Shown: positions 1-12,141, counted from the stretch's first letter. The stretch: DNA of 64,000 nt from Citreicoccus inhibens (GCF_019039035.1 NZ_JAHNZT010000037.1:1-64000), one strand, 5' to 3'. Notes: generated by a model not told the origin, from the sequence alone. Numbers and translations are program-made.

Positions 1-537
1 GGTGGTATTTGAGTGGGGTTTTGAGGTGAGTGGTGGTGTGGCGCGCGGGGCGGCCTCGACAGGAGCCGGCGGCGGCGGCACCGGCGCCGGGGGCGGCGCG
101 GCGGGCTTGGGCGGCTCCACCTTGTGCTGCTGGAGGAGCGTGACGGTCTCGGGATCTCCGGGATCCGCCTCCCACGCCTTCAGCAAGTTGGCGCGGCCCG
201 CATCGGCCTCACCCGTCTTGATCTGAAGCACGCCGGCCATGCGCAGCGCGGCCTTGTCCGCGGGCTGCGCTTGAAGCGCGCCCTGGACCTCCTCGAGCGC
301 CTTCTTGTCCTTGCCCTGGTCCGCGTAGACACGGGCAAGGAGGATGCGAGGCGCCGCGAGCTGAGGGTGGGCCTTCACACCCTTCTTGCAGACGACCATC
401 GCCTCCATGAAGCGGCCCATCCCGAGATAGGCCTCGGCCAAGGGCTTGTAGGCGTCCGACGACGGATCGGAAGCGAACGCGTGCTCAAGCTTCGCGAGCT
501 CGGCGGGGCTCAACGTTTTCGAAGGGGACGTAGACAT
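1..537 (-). CDS. TPR-repeat protein (3' end outside window)
   Basis: Open leftward frame from ATG at 537 to the window edge with no stop: 179 codons visible, so the C-terminus is missing. Residues 10-140 read as helical TPR-like repeats with A/G/Y/L patterning, for example a repeat beginning DAYKPLAEAYLGMGRFMEA and another around ALEEVQGALQAQPADKAALR. After about residue 145 the chain becomes a Pro/Ala-rich low-complexity stretch, probably a flexible linker to something beyond the window. No signal peptide is visible, so a cytoplasmic scaffold or adaptor is likely. TPR proteins mediate protein-protein contacts; the partner cannot be told from sequence. The gene is transcribed away from the tRNA. 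Confidence 0.8.
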   Translation of the reverse strand, partial: MSTSPSKTLSPAELAKLEHAFASDPSSDAYKPLAEAYLGMGRFMEAMVVCKKGVKAHPQLAAPRILLARVYADQGKDKKALEEVQGALQAQPADKAALRMAGVLQIKTGEADAGRANLLKAWEADPGDPETVTLLQQHKVEPPKPAAPPPAPVPPPPAPVEAAPRATPPLTSKPHSNTT

Positions 538-647
538 TATCCGGGAGGGGCCGGGGAACCGGGAAGGATGCTCCGGAGAAGAACGGTTTTTATGGCATCC
601 GCTGCGCGGCACGTCAATCGCACGGTTCTGGGCAGAAATTGAGATGC

Positions 648-676
648 TTGACAGCCGGAGAATGGTTCGGTATCAG
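648..676 (+). promoter_or_regulatory. Sigma-70-type promoter for tRNA-Ala
   Basis: A perfect -35 hexamer TTGACA (648-653) is followed by a 17-bp spacer and a -10 element TATCAG (671-676, 4 of 6). It lies about 70 bases upstream of the tRNA, leaving a 5' leader for RNase processing. No other gene starts between it and the tRNA. Confidence 0.65.
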
Positions 677-747
677 CCGCATCCACCTCGTCGGCCCCAA
701 ACCGGCGCGGCGGGACGAGAGTCCCGAAGTACGTCGTAGCCCATTAT

Positions 748-823
<76 letters not shown>

Positions 824-836
824 TGTTGAAAACGAA

Positions 837-865
837 GGGCCTCACGGGAAACCGTGAGGCCCTTT
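837..865 (+). terminator. Rho-independent terminator after tRNA-Ala
   Basis: A perfect 11-bp stem (837-847 with 852-862) closes a GAAA tetraloop and is followed by TTT and a T-rich stretch. It starts 13 bases after the tRNA CCA end, so it should end the tRNA transcript. Confidence 0.85.
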
Positions 866-920
866 GCATTTGCGGCGTCTGCCGAATTGCAAAGCAAGCG
901 GGCTTTGTTATCCGGAGCCG

Positions 921-1529
921 ATGACCGCCGATTCATCCGCCTCCCTGTCGTTCTTCGCCCGTTTCTGGCTCGCCTGGCTGTGCTTCTGGCGCTGCCTCGT
1001 GTCCCGCGACTTCGCGCAGGCGGTGCTTCCGGCCAGTCGCGCGTACGACTCGGGGACGCTGAAGGAGCTGCCCGCCGGCGCGCCGGCCCTCCAGAAGGAG
1101 GCCCTGCCCGTCACCGTGGTGGCCCCCGCCGCCCCGCCCCCTGAGAAGGAGCACGCCAGCGCGCTCGGCCTCTTGGGGATGCTCCAGCGGGAGGGACGCT
1201 TCCTGGACTTCGTGCAGGAGAACGTGGCGGCGTTCCCGGACGCGGACGTGGGCGCGGCGGCGCGCATCGTCCATGAGGGCTGCCGCAAGGTGGTGCACCA
1301 GTACCTGACGCTCCAGCCCGTCCTCCCGGAGGGCGAGGGGGCGCGCGTGACGGTGCCCGCCGGGTTCGACGCCCAGCGCATCCGGCTCACCGGCAACGTG
1401 GCGGGTGAGCCTCCCTTCGCCGGCACCCTGCGCCACCACGGCTGGGTGACCACCGAAGTGAAGTTCCCGGCGGTGAGCCCGGCGATGGACCCCCGCGTGC
1501 TCGCCCCCGCCGAGGTGGAGCTGGCCTGA
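921..1529 (+). CDS. DUF2760-family protein
   Basis: A protein of 202 residues. I place the start at ATG 921, which has GGAG five bases upstream; the frame is open further left, but those residues overlap the terminator-proximal region. The N-terminus has a Trp/Phe-rich hydrophobic stretch (residues 10-26, FFARFWLAWLCFWRCL). A Pro/Ala linker follows near residues 60-75. The C-terminal domain ends in a beta-rich region with GTLRHHGWVTTEVKFP, typical of DUF2760. The function of the family is unknown. It lies 47 bases upstream of two Hsp70-like genes on the same strand, and this arrangement suggests a cofactor or client-specific partner of those chaperones (inference). Confidence 0.82.
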   Translation: MTADSSASLSFFARFWLAWLCFWRCLVSRDFAQAVLPASRAYDSGTLKELPAGAPALQKEALPVTVVAPAAPPPEKEHASALGLLGMLQREGRFLDFVQENVAAFPDADVGAAARIVHEGCRKVVHQYLTLQPVLPEGEGARVTVPAGFDAQRIRLTGNVAGEPPFAGTLRHHGWVTTEVKFPAVSPAMDPRVLAPAEVELA

Positions 1530-1576
1530 GCCGCAGCGCACGCACGCACGCCCTTCTTCAGGAGTCCCCGTCCGAT

Positions 1577-3439
<1,863 letters not shown>

Positions 3440-3464
3440 AAGGGCCGGCGTCAACCGGAGGCGT

Positions 3465-6245
3465 ATGCGAATCGTCGGCATCGACCTGGGCACCACCCAC
3501 TGCGCGGTGGCGTCCGTGGACCCCGCGAAGGGAGCGGGCGCGCCCGTCGAGGACTTTCCCATCCCGCAGCTCGTGCGACAGGGCGAGGTCAGCGCGCGCG
3601 CGCTGCTGCCCTCCACCGTCTACGTCCCCGCCGGCGCCGAGCTGGCCGCGGGCACCACCCGCCTCCCCTGGGGCGATGACGGTGGCCCGTGGGTGGTGGG
3701 CGAGTTCGCCCGATGGCAGGGCGCGCGCGTGCCCGGCCGCCTCGTGGCCAGCGCCAAGAGCTGGCTGTGCCACCCCGGCGTGGACCGCTCCGCGCCCATC
3801 CTCCCGTGGGGCGCGCCCGCGGACGTGGCCAAGCTGTCCCCCGTGGACGCCAGCGCGCTGCTCCTGACGCACATGGCGCGGGCCTGGGACTTCGCCCACC
3901 CGAGCGAGCCCCTGTCCAAGCAGGAAGTGGTCATCACCGTCCCCGCCTCCTTCGACGAGGCCGCGCGCGCGCTGACGGTGAGCGCCGCGCGCAAGGCGGG
4001 CCTGGAGAAGTTCACCCTCTTGGAGGAGCCCCAGGCCGCGTTCTACGACTACACCGCGCGCCACCGCGCCGGGCTGGAGGCCGCGCTCGGACAGGTGCGG
4101 CTGGTGCTGGTGGTGGACGTGGGCGGCGGCACCACGGACTTCACCCTCGTGCACGCGGGCGTCTCGCCCGAGGGGCCCATGCTCCGGCGCCTCGCAGTGG
4201 GCGAGCACCTGATGCTGGGGGGCGACAACATGGACGCCGCGCTCGCGCGCCGCGTGGAGGAGAAGCTCTTCTCGGATGGCCGCCGCCTGTCCGCCGCGCA
4301 GTGGACGCAGGCCATCCAGGCCGCGCGCACCGCGAAGGAGTCCCTGCTCGGCCACGCGCCGCCAGAGAAGTACGGCGTGTCGCTCCTGGGCGAGGGCAGC
4401 CGACTCCTCGGGGGCACCCTGTCCGCCGAGCTGGGCCGCGACGAGGCGCAGGCCCTGGTGCTCGATGGCTTCTTCCCGCGCTCGCCGCCCACCGAGCGCC
4501 CTCGCCGGGCCGCGCGCATGGCGCTCCAGGAGCTGGGGCTGCCGTACGTGCAGGACGCGGCGGTGACGCGCCACCTGGCGGCCTTCCTGGCGGCGCACGC
4601 CGCGGCGGGCTTCGCGGCGCTGGGCCAGTCTCCTTCCGATGCGAGCGCCCTGCCCCGTCCGGACGCGGTGCTGCTCAACGGCGGCGTGTTCAACTCGCCC
4701 CAGATTTCCGAGCGGCTGGTGGAGGCGCTGTCGGCGTGGTGGCCGGACGCGCCGCGCATCCCCCTGCTGCGGCACGAGTCCCTGGAGCTGGCCGTGGCGC
4801 GCGGCGCGGCCTACTACGGGCTGGTGCGGCGCGGGCATGGCCTGCGCATCGGCGGCGGCGCGGCGCGGGCCTATTACGTGGGGCTCCAGCGCCCGGCGGA
4901 CAGCACCGAGCAGCCCGCGCTGTGTCTCATCCCCCGCGGCTTCGAAGAAGGACAGAAGGTGGACCTGGGCGAGCGCCCCTTCACGCTCACCTTGGGCAAG
5001 CCCGTGCAGTTCCAGCTCTACTCCACCACCAGCGACCGCATCGACAAGCCCGGGGACCTGGTGCCGCTGGCCGAGGACCTGAAGCCGCTGCCGCCCATCC
5101 ACACGCTGCTTCGAGGCGCCTCGGGCAAGGCCTCGGATGTGCCGGTGCACCTGCAGGCGGCGCTGACGGAGATTGGCACCCTGGAGCTGTACTGCGTCTC
5201 CAACGTGGCGGACGAGCGCTGGCGCCTGGAGTTCGAGCTGCGCGGCACGAGCGGCTCCCACGAGCTGACCGTCACCGAGTCCATGCCCGCGCGCTTCGCC
5301 GAGGCGAAGGAGAACGTGGAGCGGGTGTACGGCAACAAGCCTCTGCCGCTGGGCCCCAAGGACGTGAAGCAGCTCTCGCGCACGCTGGAGAAGGCGCTGG
5401 GCCCGCGCGACACGTGGCGCGTGCCGGTGCTGCGCGAGCTGTGGGGCACGCTGTACGCCGGGGCCAGCAAGCGCCGCCGCTCGGATGACCACGAGCGCGT
5501 CTTCTACAACCTCACCGGCTTCTGCCTGCGTCCCGGCTTCGGCTACCCGCTGGACGCGTGGCGCGCGGAGCAGACCTTCGGCCTCTTCGAGGGGCTGGTG
5601 CAGCACCACACCGACAAGGCCGTGTGGACCGAGTTCTGGGTCATGTGGCGCCGCGCCTCGGGCGGGCTCACCGAGGCCCAGCAGCAGAAGCTCTACGCGT
5701 ACCTCCAGCCCCACCTCGCCCGGCGCGTGCCGCCCACCGCGCCGGCGACTCCGGGCAAGCTCAAGGGCATCCAGCCCGAGGGCCTGGAGGAGATGGTCCG
5801 CACCGCCGCCTCACTGGAGCACCTGCCGGCCCGCGACAAGGCGGAGCTGGGCCAGTGGGTCGCCGCGCGCCTCCAAGCCGAGGCGAAGTCCGGCGGCCCG
5901 TGGACCTGGTCCCTGGGCCGACTGGGCGCGCGCGTCCCCCTCTATGGGAGCGGCCACAAGGTCGTGGACGTGGAGACCGCCGAGGCGTGGCTCACGCTCC
6001 TCTTGGACATGGATCTGCGCAAGCTCGATGGCGCGCCGTTCGCCGCCGCGCAGCTCGCGCGGCTCACCGGCGACCGGACGCGAGACCTCGCCCCGGCGCT
6101 GCGCGAGCGGACCGCGCTGGCGCTCGTGGCCGCGAAGGCGGCGGACACCTGGGTGCGGATGGTGCGGGAAGTGGTGGCCCTGGAGGCCGCGGACGAGGCC
6201 CGTGCCCTGGGCGATACGCTGCCCGCGGGACTGCGGCTCTCCTGA
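3465..6245 (+). CDS. Hsp70-family protein with C-terminal DUF3731-like extension
   Basis: A 926-residue protein starting 25 bases after the previous Hsp70 gene. It has the same ATPase signatures: GIDLGTTHCAV (residues 5-15), VVDVGGGTTDFTLV (about 217-230) and LLNGGVFNSP (about 403-412). After the short beta domain (to about residue 610) it carries roughly 310 extra residues, mostly helical, with KRRRSDDHERVFYNLTGF near 669, resembling DUF3731. This makes it far longer than DnaK (about 640). The two adjacent Hsp70s share the same insertion pattern and probably arose by duplication plus gain of the extension. The role is unknown; a dedicated two-component chaperone with DUF2760 is plausible. 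Confidence 0.9.
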   Translation: MRIVGIDLGTTHCAVASVDPAKGAGAPVEDFPIPQLVRQGEVSARALLPSTVYVPAGAELAAGTTRLPWGDDGGPWVVGEFARWQGARVPGRLVASAKSWLCHPGVDRSAPILPWGAPADVAKLSPVDASALLLTHMARAWDFAHPSEPLSKQEVVITVPASFDEAARALTVSAARKAGLEKFTLLEEPQAAFYDYTARHRAGLEAALGQVRLVLVVDVGGGTTDFTLVHAGVSPEGPMLRRLAVGEHLMLGGDNMDAALARRVEEKLFSDGRRLSAAQWTQAIQAARTAKESLLGHAPPEKYGVSLLGEGSRLLGGTLSAELGRDEAQALVLDGFFPRSPPTERPRRAARMALQELGLPYVQDAAVTRHLAAFLAAHAAAGFAALGQSPSDASALPRPDAVLLNGGVFNSPQISERLVEALSAWWPDAPRIPLLRHESLELAVARGAAYYGLVRRGHGLRIGGGAARAYYVGLQRPADSTEQPALCLIPRGFEEGQKVDLGERPFTLTLGKPVQFQLYSTTSDRIDKPGDLVPLAEDLKPLPPIHTLLRGASGKASDVPVHLQAALTEIGTLELYCVSNVADERWRLEFELRGTSGSHELTVTESMPARFAEAKENVERVYGNKPLPLGPKDVKQLSRTLEKALGPRDTWRVPVLRELWGTLYAGASKRRRSDDHERVFYNLTGFCLRPGFGYPLDAWRAEQTFGLFEGLVQHHTDKAVWTEFWVMWRRASGGLTEAQQQKLYAYLQPHLARRVPPTAPATPGKLKGIQPEGLEEMVRTAASLEHLPARDKAELGQWVAARLQAEAKSGGPWTWSLGRLGARVPLYGSGHKVVDVETAEAWLTLLLDMDLRKLDGAPFAAAQLARLTGDRTRDLAPALRERTALALVAAKAADTWVRMVREVVALEAADEARALGDTLPAGLRLS

Positions 6246-6275
6246 GGCGCGGGGGGCGGGGTAAAGCCCTCCCGT

Positions 6276-6302
6276 CGGGTCGGGCACATGCCTCGCGACC
6301 CG
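6276..6302. terminator. Hairpin between convergent genes
   Basis: Arms CGGGTCG (6276-6282) and CGACCCG (6296-6302) enclose a second small GGC/GCC stem. It lies between the converging Hsp70 and zinc-ribbon genes. There is no T-run, so only a weak or Rho-assisted bidirectional terminator is suggested. Confidence 0.4.
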
Positions 6303-6326
6303 CCGAGAGTCCTGCTGGGGGGTGGA

Positions 6327-6710
6327 TCAGCCCTGGGCGACGGCCGGCTCGGCCACGTCGTCCACGGCCGGCTCGGGGAGCGCTTCGGGCGCCGTGTCCG
6401 GAGGAGACTCGGCGACCGGGCTTGTGGCCACGACCTCCTCGCCCTTCTTCGGCTTCTTCGTGCCCGCGCCCGAGCGACACGTGCGACACCACGGCTGGTT
6501 GCGGATGGCGCCGTCCGCCATCTTCCGCAGGCCAAACTGCGCCAGCGGCTTCAGCGTGCGGCACTTGATGCACATCAGGGAGATGAGCACCTCGTGGCCG
6601 TCCGCGTCGTACACCGCGGACTTGCGCCGCTTGCGCGGCTGCCCCGGCTCCCGTGACTGAGCCTTCTCAGGCGCAGGCGGCGCCATCATCGGGGTGACCT
6701 TGTAAAGCAT
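6327..6710 (-). CDS. Small zinc-ribbon-like protein
   Basis: A protein of 127 residues. ATG at 6710 is chosen because GGAGGAAGAG lies just upstream; the frame remains open further but without a better site. A basic stretch (residues 25-31, PRKRRKS) precedes two CxxC pairs: C47/C50 (MCIKC) and C75/C78 (WCRTC), spaced as in a treble-clef or zinc-ribbon finger. The last 45 residues are an acidic Pro/Ala/Glu tail. This suggests a nucleic-acid or protein-binding small protein, but I do not recognise a named family. It converges on the Hsp70 gene. Confidence 0.7.
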   Translation of the reverse strand: MLYKVTPMMAPPAPEKAQSREPGQPRKRRKSAVYDADGHEVLISLMCIKCRTLKPLAQFGLRKMADGAIRNQPWCRTCRSGAGTKKPKKGEEVVATSPVAESPPDTAPEALPEPAVDDVAEPAVAQG

Positions 6711-6933
6711 GTCTCTTCCTCCGCTGGCGGGCACACCGCGCGCGCAGGCAGGGTTCCGCCGCGCTGGCACGGGCACTCGCCCTCCGTAGAGTAAGGAGGA
6801 ATCCTCCCGTTGGAAACTGCTCCCAGGCCGAAAAGTCGGCCCCGGCGCGATTCCTTCGATCTTTCGGAGGGTTGCGGCCCCGTGCAGTCCGGGCGGATCA
6901 GCACGGGTGGCAAATTTCCAGCGGCGCCCCGCC

Positions 6934-8733
6934 TCAGCGCACCGCGTTCGGGCACGCGCCTTGGGGCGGCGTGAAGACGATGCGCCCCACCTGGGGAGGC
7001 ACCAACGTGCCGCCGTGCGCCCGACCGTGGGAGATGACCACCTGGCGCAGATCATCCCCCCTCGCCAGGTCCACCCGCTCCGGCGGCAGGGTGTCCGTCA
7101 GCGGCCCCAGGCCGTCGCCGCCGCGCGCCAGGAAGTCCGGCAGCGCCACGCGGTACATGCGGGTGGGCTCCAGCGGGCGCCCGTCCGACAGCGTCACCCG
7201 CTGGAGCCGCTGGGGCCCCTGGCACGTGTCCAGCGTCACCTGGACTCCGGACACGGCGAACACGCCCTTGCGGCTGCCATAGCCCAACGTCAGCAGCCGG
7301 CGCAGTTCGGCGCCGCTGAGGTTGAGCACGGCCAGCGTGTTGTCGAAGGGCAGCACCTCGTAGACGTCGCCAAAGGTCAGCGGTCCCGCCGCGAGGTCCG
7401 CGCGCAGGCCGCCCGCGTTCATCACGCCCACGTCCGCGCCCGCCATCGAGCGCAGCGCGTCCGCGACCAGGTTGCCCAGCGCCCCTTCTGACTCATACGC
7501 GCGCAGGAGCTTCTCCGTCGCGGTGACGCCCACGGGCGCGCGCTGCGCGGCCGCGACTCGGGCGAGCGTGGGCGCCAGCAGCGCCTCCACCTGAGCGTCC
7601 GGCGCCACGGGGCCCCCCCGGAACGTCGCGGGCACCAGGTGCACGGAGGCCTGCTCGCGCAACACGGCCACGTCACAGCTCCCCGAGGCCGCGTCCACGC
7701 GCGGGCAGACCGGAACCGCGGCCTGGATGCGGGTGAGCTCGGGCCGCACGCGGTGGGCGCGCGGATCCACGTAGAGGTCCACGACGCCGAACGAGCGACT
7801 CTGGCCGGAGGTTTCGATGACGGGCACGTCTCCGAAGAAGTGGCCCATGGTCTGGTGCGTGTGGCCGGCCACCACCGCGTCCACCGTGCCCGGCGGCAGC
7901 GCCTCCAGCAGCGCGTAGATTTCGCCGTCCTGGCGATCGCAGCTCGACGTGTCGCGCGGCTCCTCCAGCTTCGTGCAGTGGCCTCCCGCGTGCGCGGTCA
8001 TGACCACCACCTCCGCGCCCCGAGCGCGCAGCGACTGTGCGGCCGCCAGCGTCACCGGCAGCATCGGCTGGAAGCGCAGCGCGGCGACGTTGGCCGGGTT
8101 CGTCGTCTGCGGCGTGCTGGGCGTGGAGAGGCCGAGGATTCCCACCTTCACGCCGTGCACCGTCACCAGCGCGGTGCCGTCATTGCCCAGCCAGGCCGGG
8201 CGCTGGCCGTCGGCCTCGCGCAGGTTGGCGGACAGGAACGGGAAGCGCGCCTGCTTCACCCGGGCCTTGAGCGCGCCCAGCGGATCCTCTCCGGGGTGGG
8301 TCGCGATGGGCGGCGGGCCCTCGGGGCCGTAGTCGAACTCGTGGTTGCCCACCGCCGCGGCCGCGTACCCCAGGTGGTTGTACACGTCGACGACGACGGC
8401 GCCCTCGGTGAGGTTGGAGGCCAGCGTGCCCTGGAAGAGATCTCCAGCGTCCACCAGGAACACGCCGCCGGGGTTGTCCTCGCGCAGCCGCGCGACGAAG
8501 CCCGCGTAGTTCGCCGCGCCCCCCTGCTCCACCACCTGCCCATCCGGGAGCGTCTGGCGGCGAGCCTCCACCCACCCGTGGAAGTCGTTGGTGCCCACCA
8601 GCGTCAGCCGGAGGGGCGCGTCGGAGGTGGGAGAGCTCGGGGGCAACCCGGGCGGCGTGGGCGCGGGCCCGCCCCGGCAGGCCGAGGCAAGCGCCGCGAG
8701 CAGGACGGCGGTCGTTCGAAGGGAGCGCGGCAT
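6934..8733 (-). CDS. 5'-nucleotidase/UshA-type metallophosphatase lipoprotein
   Basis: A 599-residue protein. The signal peptide ends in a lipobox LASAC with C19, so it is probably an exported lipoprotein. The calcineurin-like phosphatase domain shows GTNDFHGW (metal ligands D50, H52), DAGDLFQG (D98), GNHEFDYG (N130, H131), and later TAHAGGH and GHTHQTMG. The C-terminal 5'-nucleotidase domain has NAGGLRADL and ARGGDGL, the usual substrate-binding end. The family hydrolyses nucleotides or nucleotide-sugars outside the cytoplasm, releasing phosphate. It lies 44 bases downstream of the phytase-like gene on the same strand, so the two are probably co-transcribed for phosphate scavenging. A paralogue lies at 48214-49839. 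Confidence 0.92.
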   Translation of the reverse strand: MPRSLRTTAVLLAALASACRGGPAPTPPGLPPSSPTSDAPLRLTLVGTNDFHGWVEARRQTLPDGQVVEQGGAANYAGFVARLREDNPGGVFLVDAGDLFQGTLASNLTEGAVVVDVYNHLGYAAAAVGNHEFDYGPEGPPPIATHPGEDPLGALKARVKQARFPFLSANLREADGQRPAWLGNDGTALVTVHGVKVGILGLSTPSTPQTTNPANVAALRFQPMLPVTLAAAQSLRARGAEVVVMTAHAGGHCTKLEEPRDTSSCDRQDGEIYALLEALPPGTVDAVVAGHTHQTMGHFFGDVPVIETSGQSRSFGVVDLYVDPRAHRVRPELTRIQAAVPVCPRVDAASGSCDVAVLREQASVHLVPATFRGGPVAPDAQVEALLAPTLARVAAAQRAPVGVTATEKLLRAYESEGALGNLVADALRSMAGADVGVMNAGGLRADLAAGPLTFGDVYEVLPFDNTLAVLNLSGAELRRLLTLGYGSRKGVFAVSGVQVTLDTCQGPQRLQRVTLSDGRPLEPTRMYRVALPDFLARGGDGLGPLTDTLPPERVDLARGDDLRQVVISHGRAHGGTLVPPQVGRIVFTPPQGACPNAVR

Positions 8734-8777
8734 GGAGGGCGCACTTCAGCGCGGCGCCCGCCCGCAGGCAACGCGCT

Positions 8778-10055
8778 TCAGCTCTGGCGCGTGCGCCTCC
8801 GCCCCCACACCGCCATCGCCAGCAAGGCCAGCAGCGTGGCGCCCGGCACGGAGGTCGTGCCGCAGGCGCAGCCGTTGCCATCGTCATGAGGGACGGAGGG
8901 GAAGCCACCTACGGGGCCATTGCCCCCTGGCTGGGTCGTCCCGCCCGAGCCCCCGTCCACGCCCCCGTCCCCCACGCCCCCGTCCCCAGGCACGCCCCCA
9001 TCTGCCGGCGGCACCTGGCTGGCGATGCGCAGCGGCGGCGAGAAGGCCCGCGCCACGGCGCCCCACGACACCAGCTTCAGGTTGTCCGCGGGCGCGTGGA
9101 TGGCGTCATGCGCGACGAAGAGCCCCTCGGGAAACACGCTGCCCAGCGGGCCCGAGTACACGGCCAGCGCCCGGGGCGCGTCCACCGCGTCCACGCCGCC
9201 GTCCTGGTCCAACCGGAAGCTCCCCAGGCTCGCGAGCGAGCGGCGGTCGAACACATCGAACGCGCTCGCGCCCGTATCCGCGACGAGCAGGTAGCCATCC
9301 GTCGAGGACGCCGAGTAGAGCGCCAAGCGCCCCGCCTGCGCGGACAGCAACGAGGGGTCCACCACGCGCGTCCCGGAGATGCCCGCGTCGGGCTCGGCGG
9401 CGAAGCGGAAGATGCCCTGCCCCGCGCGCGTCACGTACAGCGCCCCCGCGAGGTCATCCGCCACCGCGCCCGCCAGCCCCGTCCCCACGTTGCCGAAGTC
9501 ACGCACCGGGGTCGCCTCCACCCCACCGTCACTGACGGCCTGCAGTTGGAGCTGGCGCAGGGTGCCGTCCTGCCCGCCCGCGAAGGCGAAGAAGCTGCCC
9601 GTGTTGGGGCTGCGGTAGAGCCGGACCGTGTTGTACCCGTGGGCCTGGTCCATCACCGACGACACGCGGCGCAGCGTGAGCGTGGTGGGGTCGATGACAT
9701 AGGCCACCAACCCGTTGAGGCTGGGATTGGCCGTCACCACCAGGGACTGCGACGTCGTGCCCAGCGGGAAGCCCTCGTGCACGTCCACGCTGGAGACGAT
9801 TCCGTCCGCCGCGTAGAGCTGCTGCGCCCCGCCGTCCAATCCATACGTCAACAGTCCGTTCTGCGTGTCGGCCGTCAGCAGCAGACTGTTCGCCGGCACA
9901 CGCGGATGCACCCAGATGGCGACGTCCTGGATGGTGTTCGTTCCCGCCACCGCGGGCTGGGTCTGTAGCGACCAAGGCAACGTGACGGGCTGGGCCAGCG
10001 ACGAGGCGCTCGCGAAGAGCACCGGCACGGCGAGAAGCGACGAGGCAATGCGCAT
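8778..10055 (-). CDS. Beta-propeller phytase-like exported protein with MYXO-CTERM-type tail
   Basis: A 425-residue protein from ATG 10055, which has GGGAGA upstream; 22 further open codons precede it without a site. A signal peptide (residues 1-22, ending SSLAQ) is present. The body matches the beta-propeller phytase pattern: VAIWVHPRVPANSLLLTAD, YRSPNTGSFFAFAGGQDG, FRFAAEPDAG and GSVFPEGLFVAHD. Two acidic positions are changed: the stretch that reads near EGCVADDE in Bacillus-type phytases is AGAVADDL here, so catalysis is uncertain. A D/G/P-rich linker then leads to a C-terminal Cys-Gly motif (GCACG), a hydrophobic segment and RRRTRQS, the layout of the MYXO-CTERM sorting signal, implying surface display. 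Confidence 0.85.
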   Translation of the reverse strand: MRIASSLLAVPVLFASASSLAQPVTLPWSLQTQPAVAGTNTIQDVAIWVHPRVPANSLLLTADTQNGLLTYGLDGGAQQLYAADGIVSSVDVHEGFPLGTTSQSLVVTANPSLNGLVAYVIDPTTLTLRRVSSVMDQAHGYNTVRLYRSPNTGSFFAFAGGQDGTLRQLQLQAVSDGGVEATPVRDFGNVGTGLAGAVADDLAGALYVTRAGQGIFRFAAEPDAGISGTRVVDPSLLSAQAGRLALYSASSTDGYLLVADTGASAFDVFDRRSLASLGSFRLDQDGGVDAVDAPRALAVYSGPLGSVFPEGLFVAHDAIHAPADNLKLVSWGAVARAFSPPLRIASQVPPADGGVPGDGGVGDGGVDGGSGGTTQPGGNGPVGGFPSVPHDDGNGCACGTTSVPGATLLALLAMAVWGRRRTRQS

Positions 10056-10146
10056 GACCGTCTCCCAGTGGGCATGACGCCCGGGCACGACAGTCCGTAG
10101 TAGGCACGAGCCCGCGCCCATTCAAGTTCCAGGCCCCTGGGAACGG

Positions 10147-11181
<1,035 letters not shown>

Positions 11182-12117
11182 ATGCGCATTCTGGTCACCG
11201 GAGCGGATGGATTCGTCGGCCGGCACATGTGCGGCGCACTGCGCGCGGCCGGCGACGAGGTGGTGGAGGCCCACGGGCCTCGGGGTGAGGGCATCAACAG
11301 CACGGCCCTCCACTTCGACGTGGCGGACGAGGCCGCGGTGCGCGAGGCCGTGGCCGAGGTGAAGCCCGAGGCCGTCATCCACCTGGCGGGCTTCAGCTCG
11401 GTGGCCAAGAGTCACCAGAACCCGTCCCGCGTGTTCGCCGTGAACACGCTGGGCGTGGTGCACCTGCTGACCGCGCTGCGCGAGAGCGCGCCCAAGGCCC
11501 GCGTGCTGCTCGTGGGCTCGGGCGAGGTGTATGGCCCCGTCCGCGAGGGCACGCGCGCCACCGAGTCCCATCCCCAGGTGCCCCTGAGTCCGTACGCGGC
11601 CTCGAAGACGGCGGCGGAGCTGGCCGGTGAGCAGTTCCACCGCAGCTACGGCATGGAGGTGGTGCAGGCCCGGCCCTTCAACCACCTGGGCGCGGGGCAG
11701 GACCCCACCTTCGTGGTGCCGTCCTTCGCGGCGCAGATTCGCGCCATCGCGCTGGGCACCGTGGATCCGGTGCTGCGCACGGGCAACCTCGACGCCATCC
11801 GCGACTTCTCGCACGTGAAGGACGTGGTGGAGGCGTATCGGGTGCTGCTCACGCAGGGCGTGCCGGGCCAGTCGTACAACATCTGCTCGGGCGAGGGCCG
11901 CACCATCCGGAGCCTGCTGGAGGAGATGCTCGTGCTCGCCGGGGTCGACGCGCGCATCGAGTTGGATCCCGCCCGGCTGCGCCCCTCGGACATCCCGAGC
12001 CTCGTCGGCGCGCCGGACAAGCTGCGCGCCCTGGGGTGGCACCCCACGCACACCGTGGCGGATGCGCTCCGCGACGTGCTCGGGCCCAAGGCTCCGCGCG
12101 TCGCGCGGTTGGGCTGA
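11182..12117 (+). CDS. rmd: GDP-6-deoxy-4-keto-mannose reductase (RmlD/Rmd-like)
   Basis: A 311-residue NAD(P)-dependent epimerase/reductase. It has the Rossmann motif TGADGFVG (residues 6-13) and the catalytic pair Y138/K142 in SPYAASK. Immediate coupling to gmd indicates it uses the Gmd product. Rmd-type reduction gives GDP-D-rhamnose; a GDP-fucose synthase would need epimerisation and usually a distinct sequence, so D-rhamnose is the preferred reading, though D-talose or fucose routes are not excluded. The sequence LVGSGEVYG matches the SDR active-site serine/threonine region. The next gene is convergent, 24 bases away. Confidence 0.85.
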   Translation: MRILVTGADGFVGRHMCGALRAAGDEVVEAHGPRGEGINSTALHFDVADEAAVREAVAEVKPEAVIHLAGFSSVAKSHQNPSRVFAVNTLGVVHLLTALRESAPKARVLLVGSGEVYGPVREGTRATESHPQVPLSPYAASKTAAELAGEQFHRSYGMEVVQARPFNHLGAGQDPTFVVPSFAAQIRAIALGTVDPVLRTGNLDAIRDFSHVKDVVEAYRVLLTQGVPGQSYNICSGEGRTIRSLLEEMLVLAGVDARIELDPARLRPSDIPSLVGAPDKLRALGWHPTHTVADALRDVLGPKAPRVARLG

Positions 12118-12141
12118 GCGAGGCGTCCCGCGCTGGGGGCC

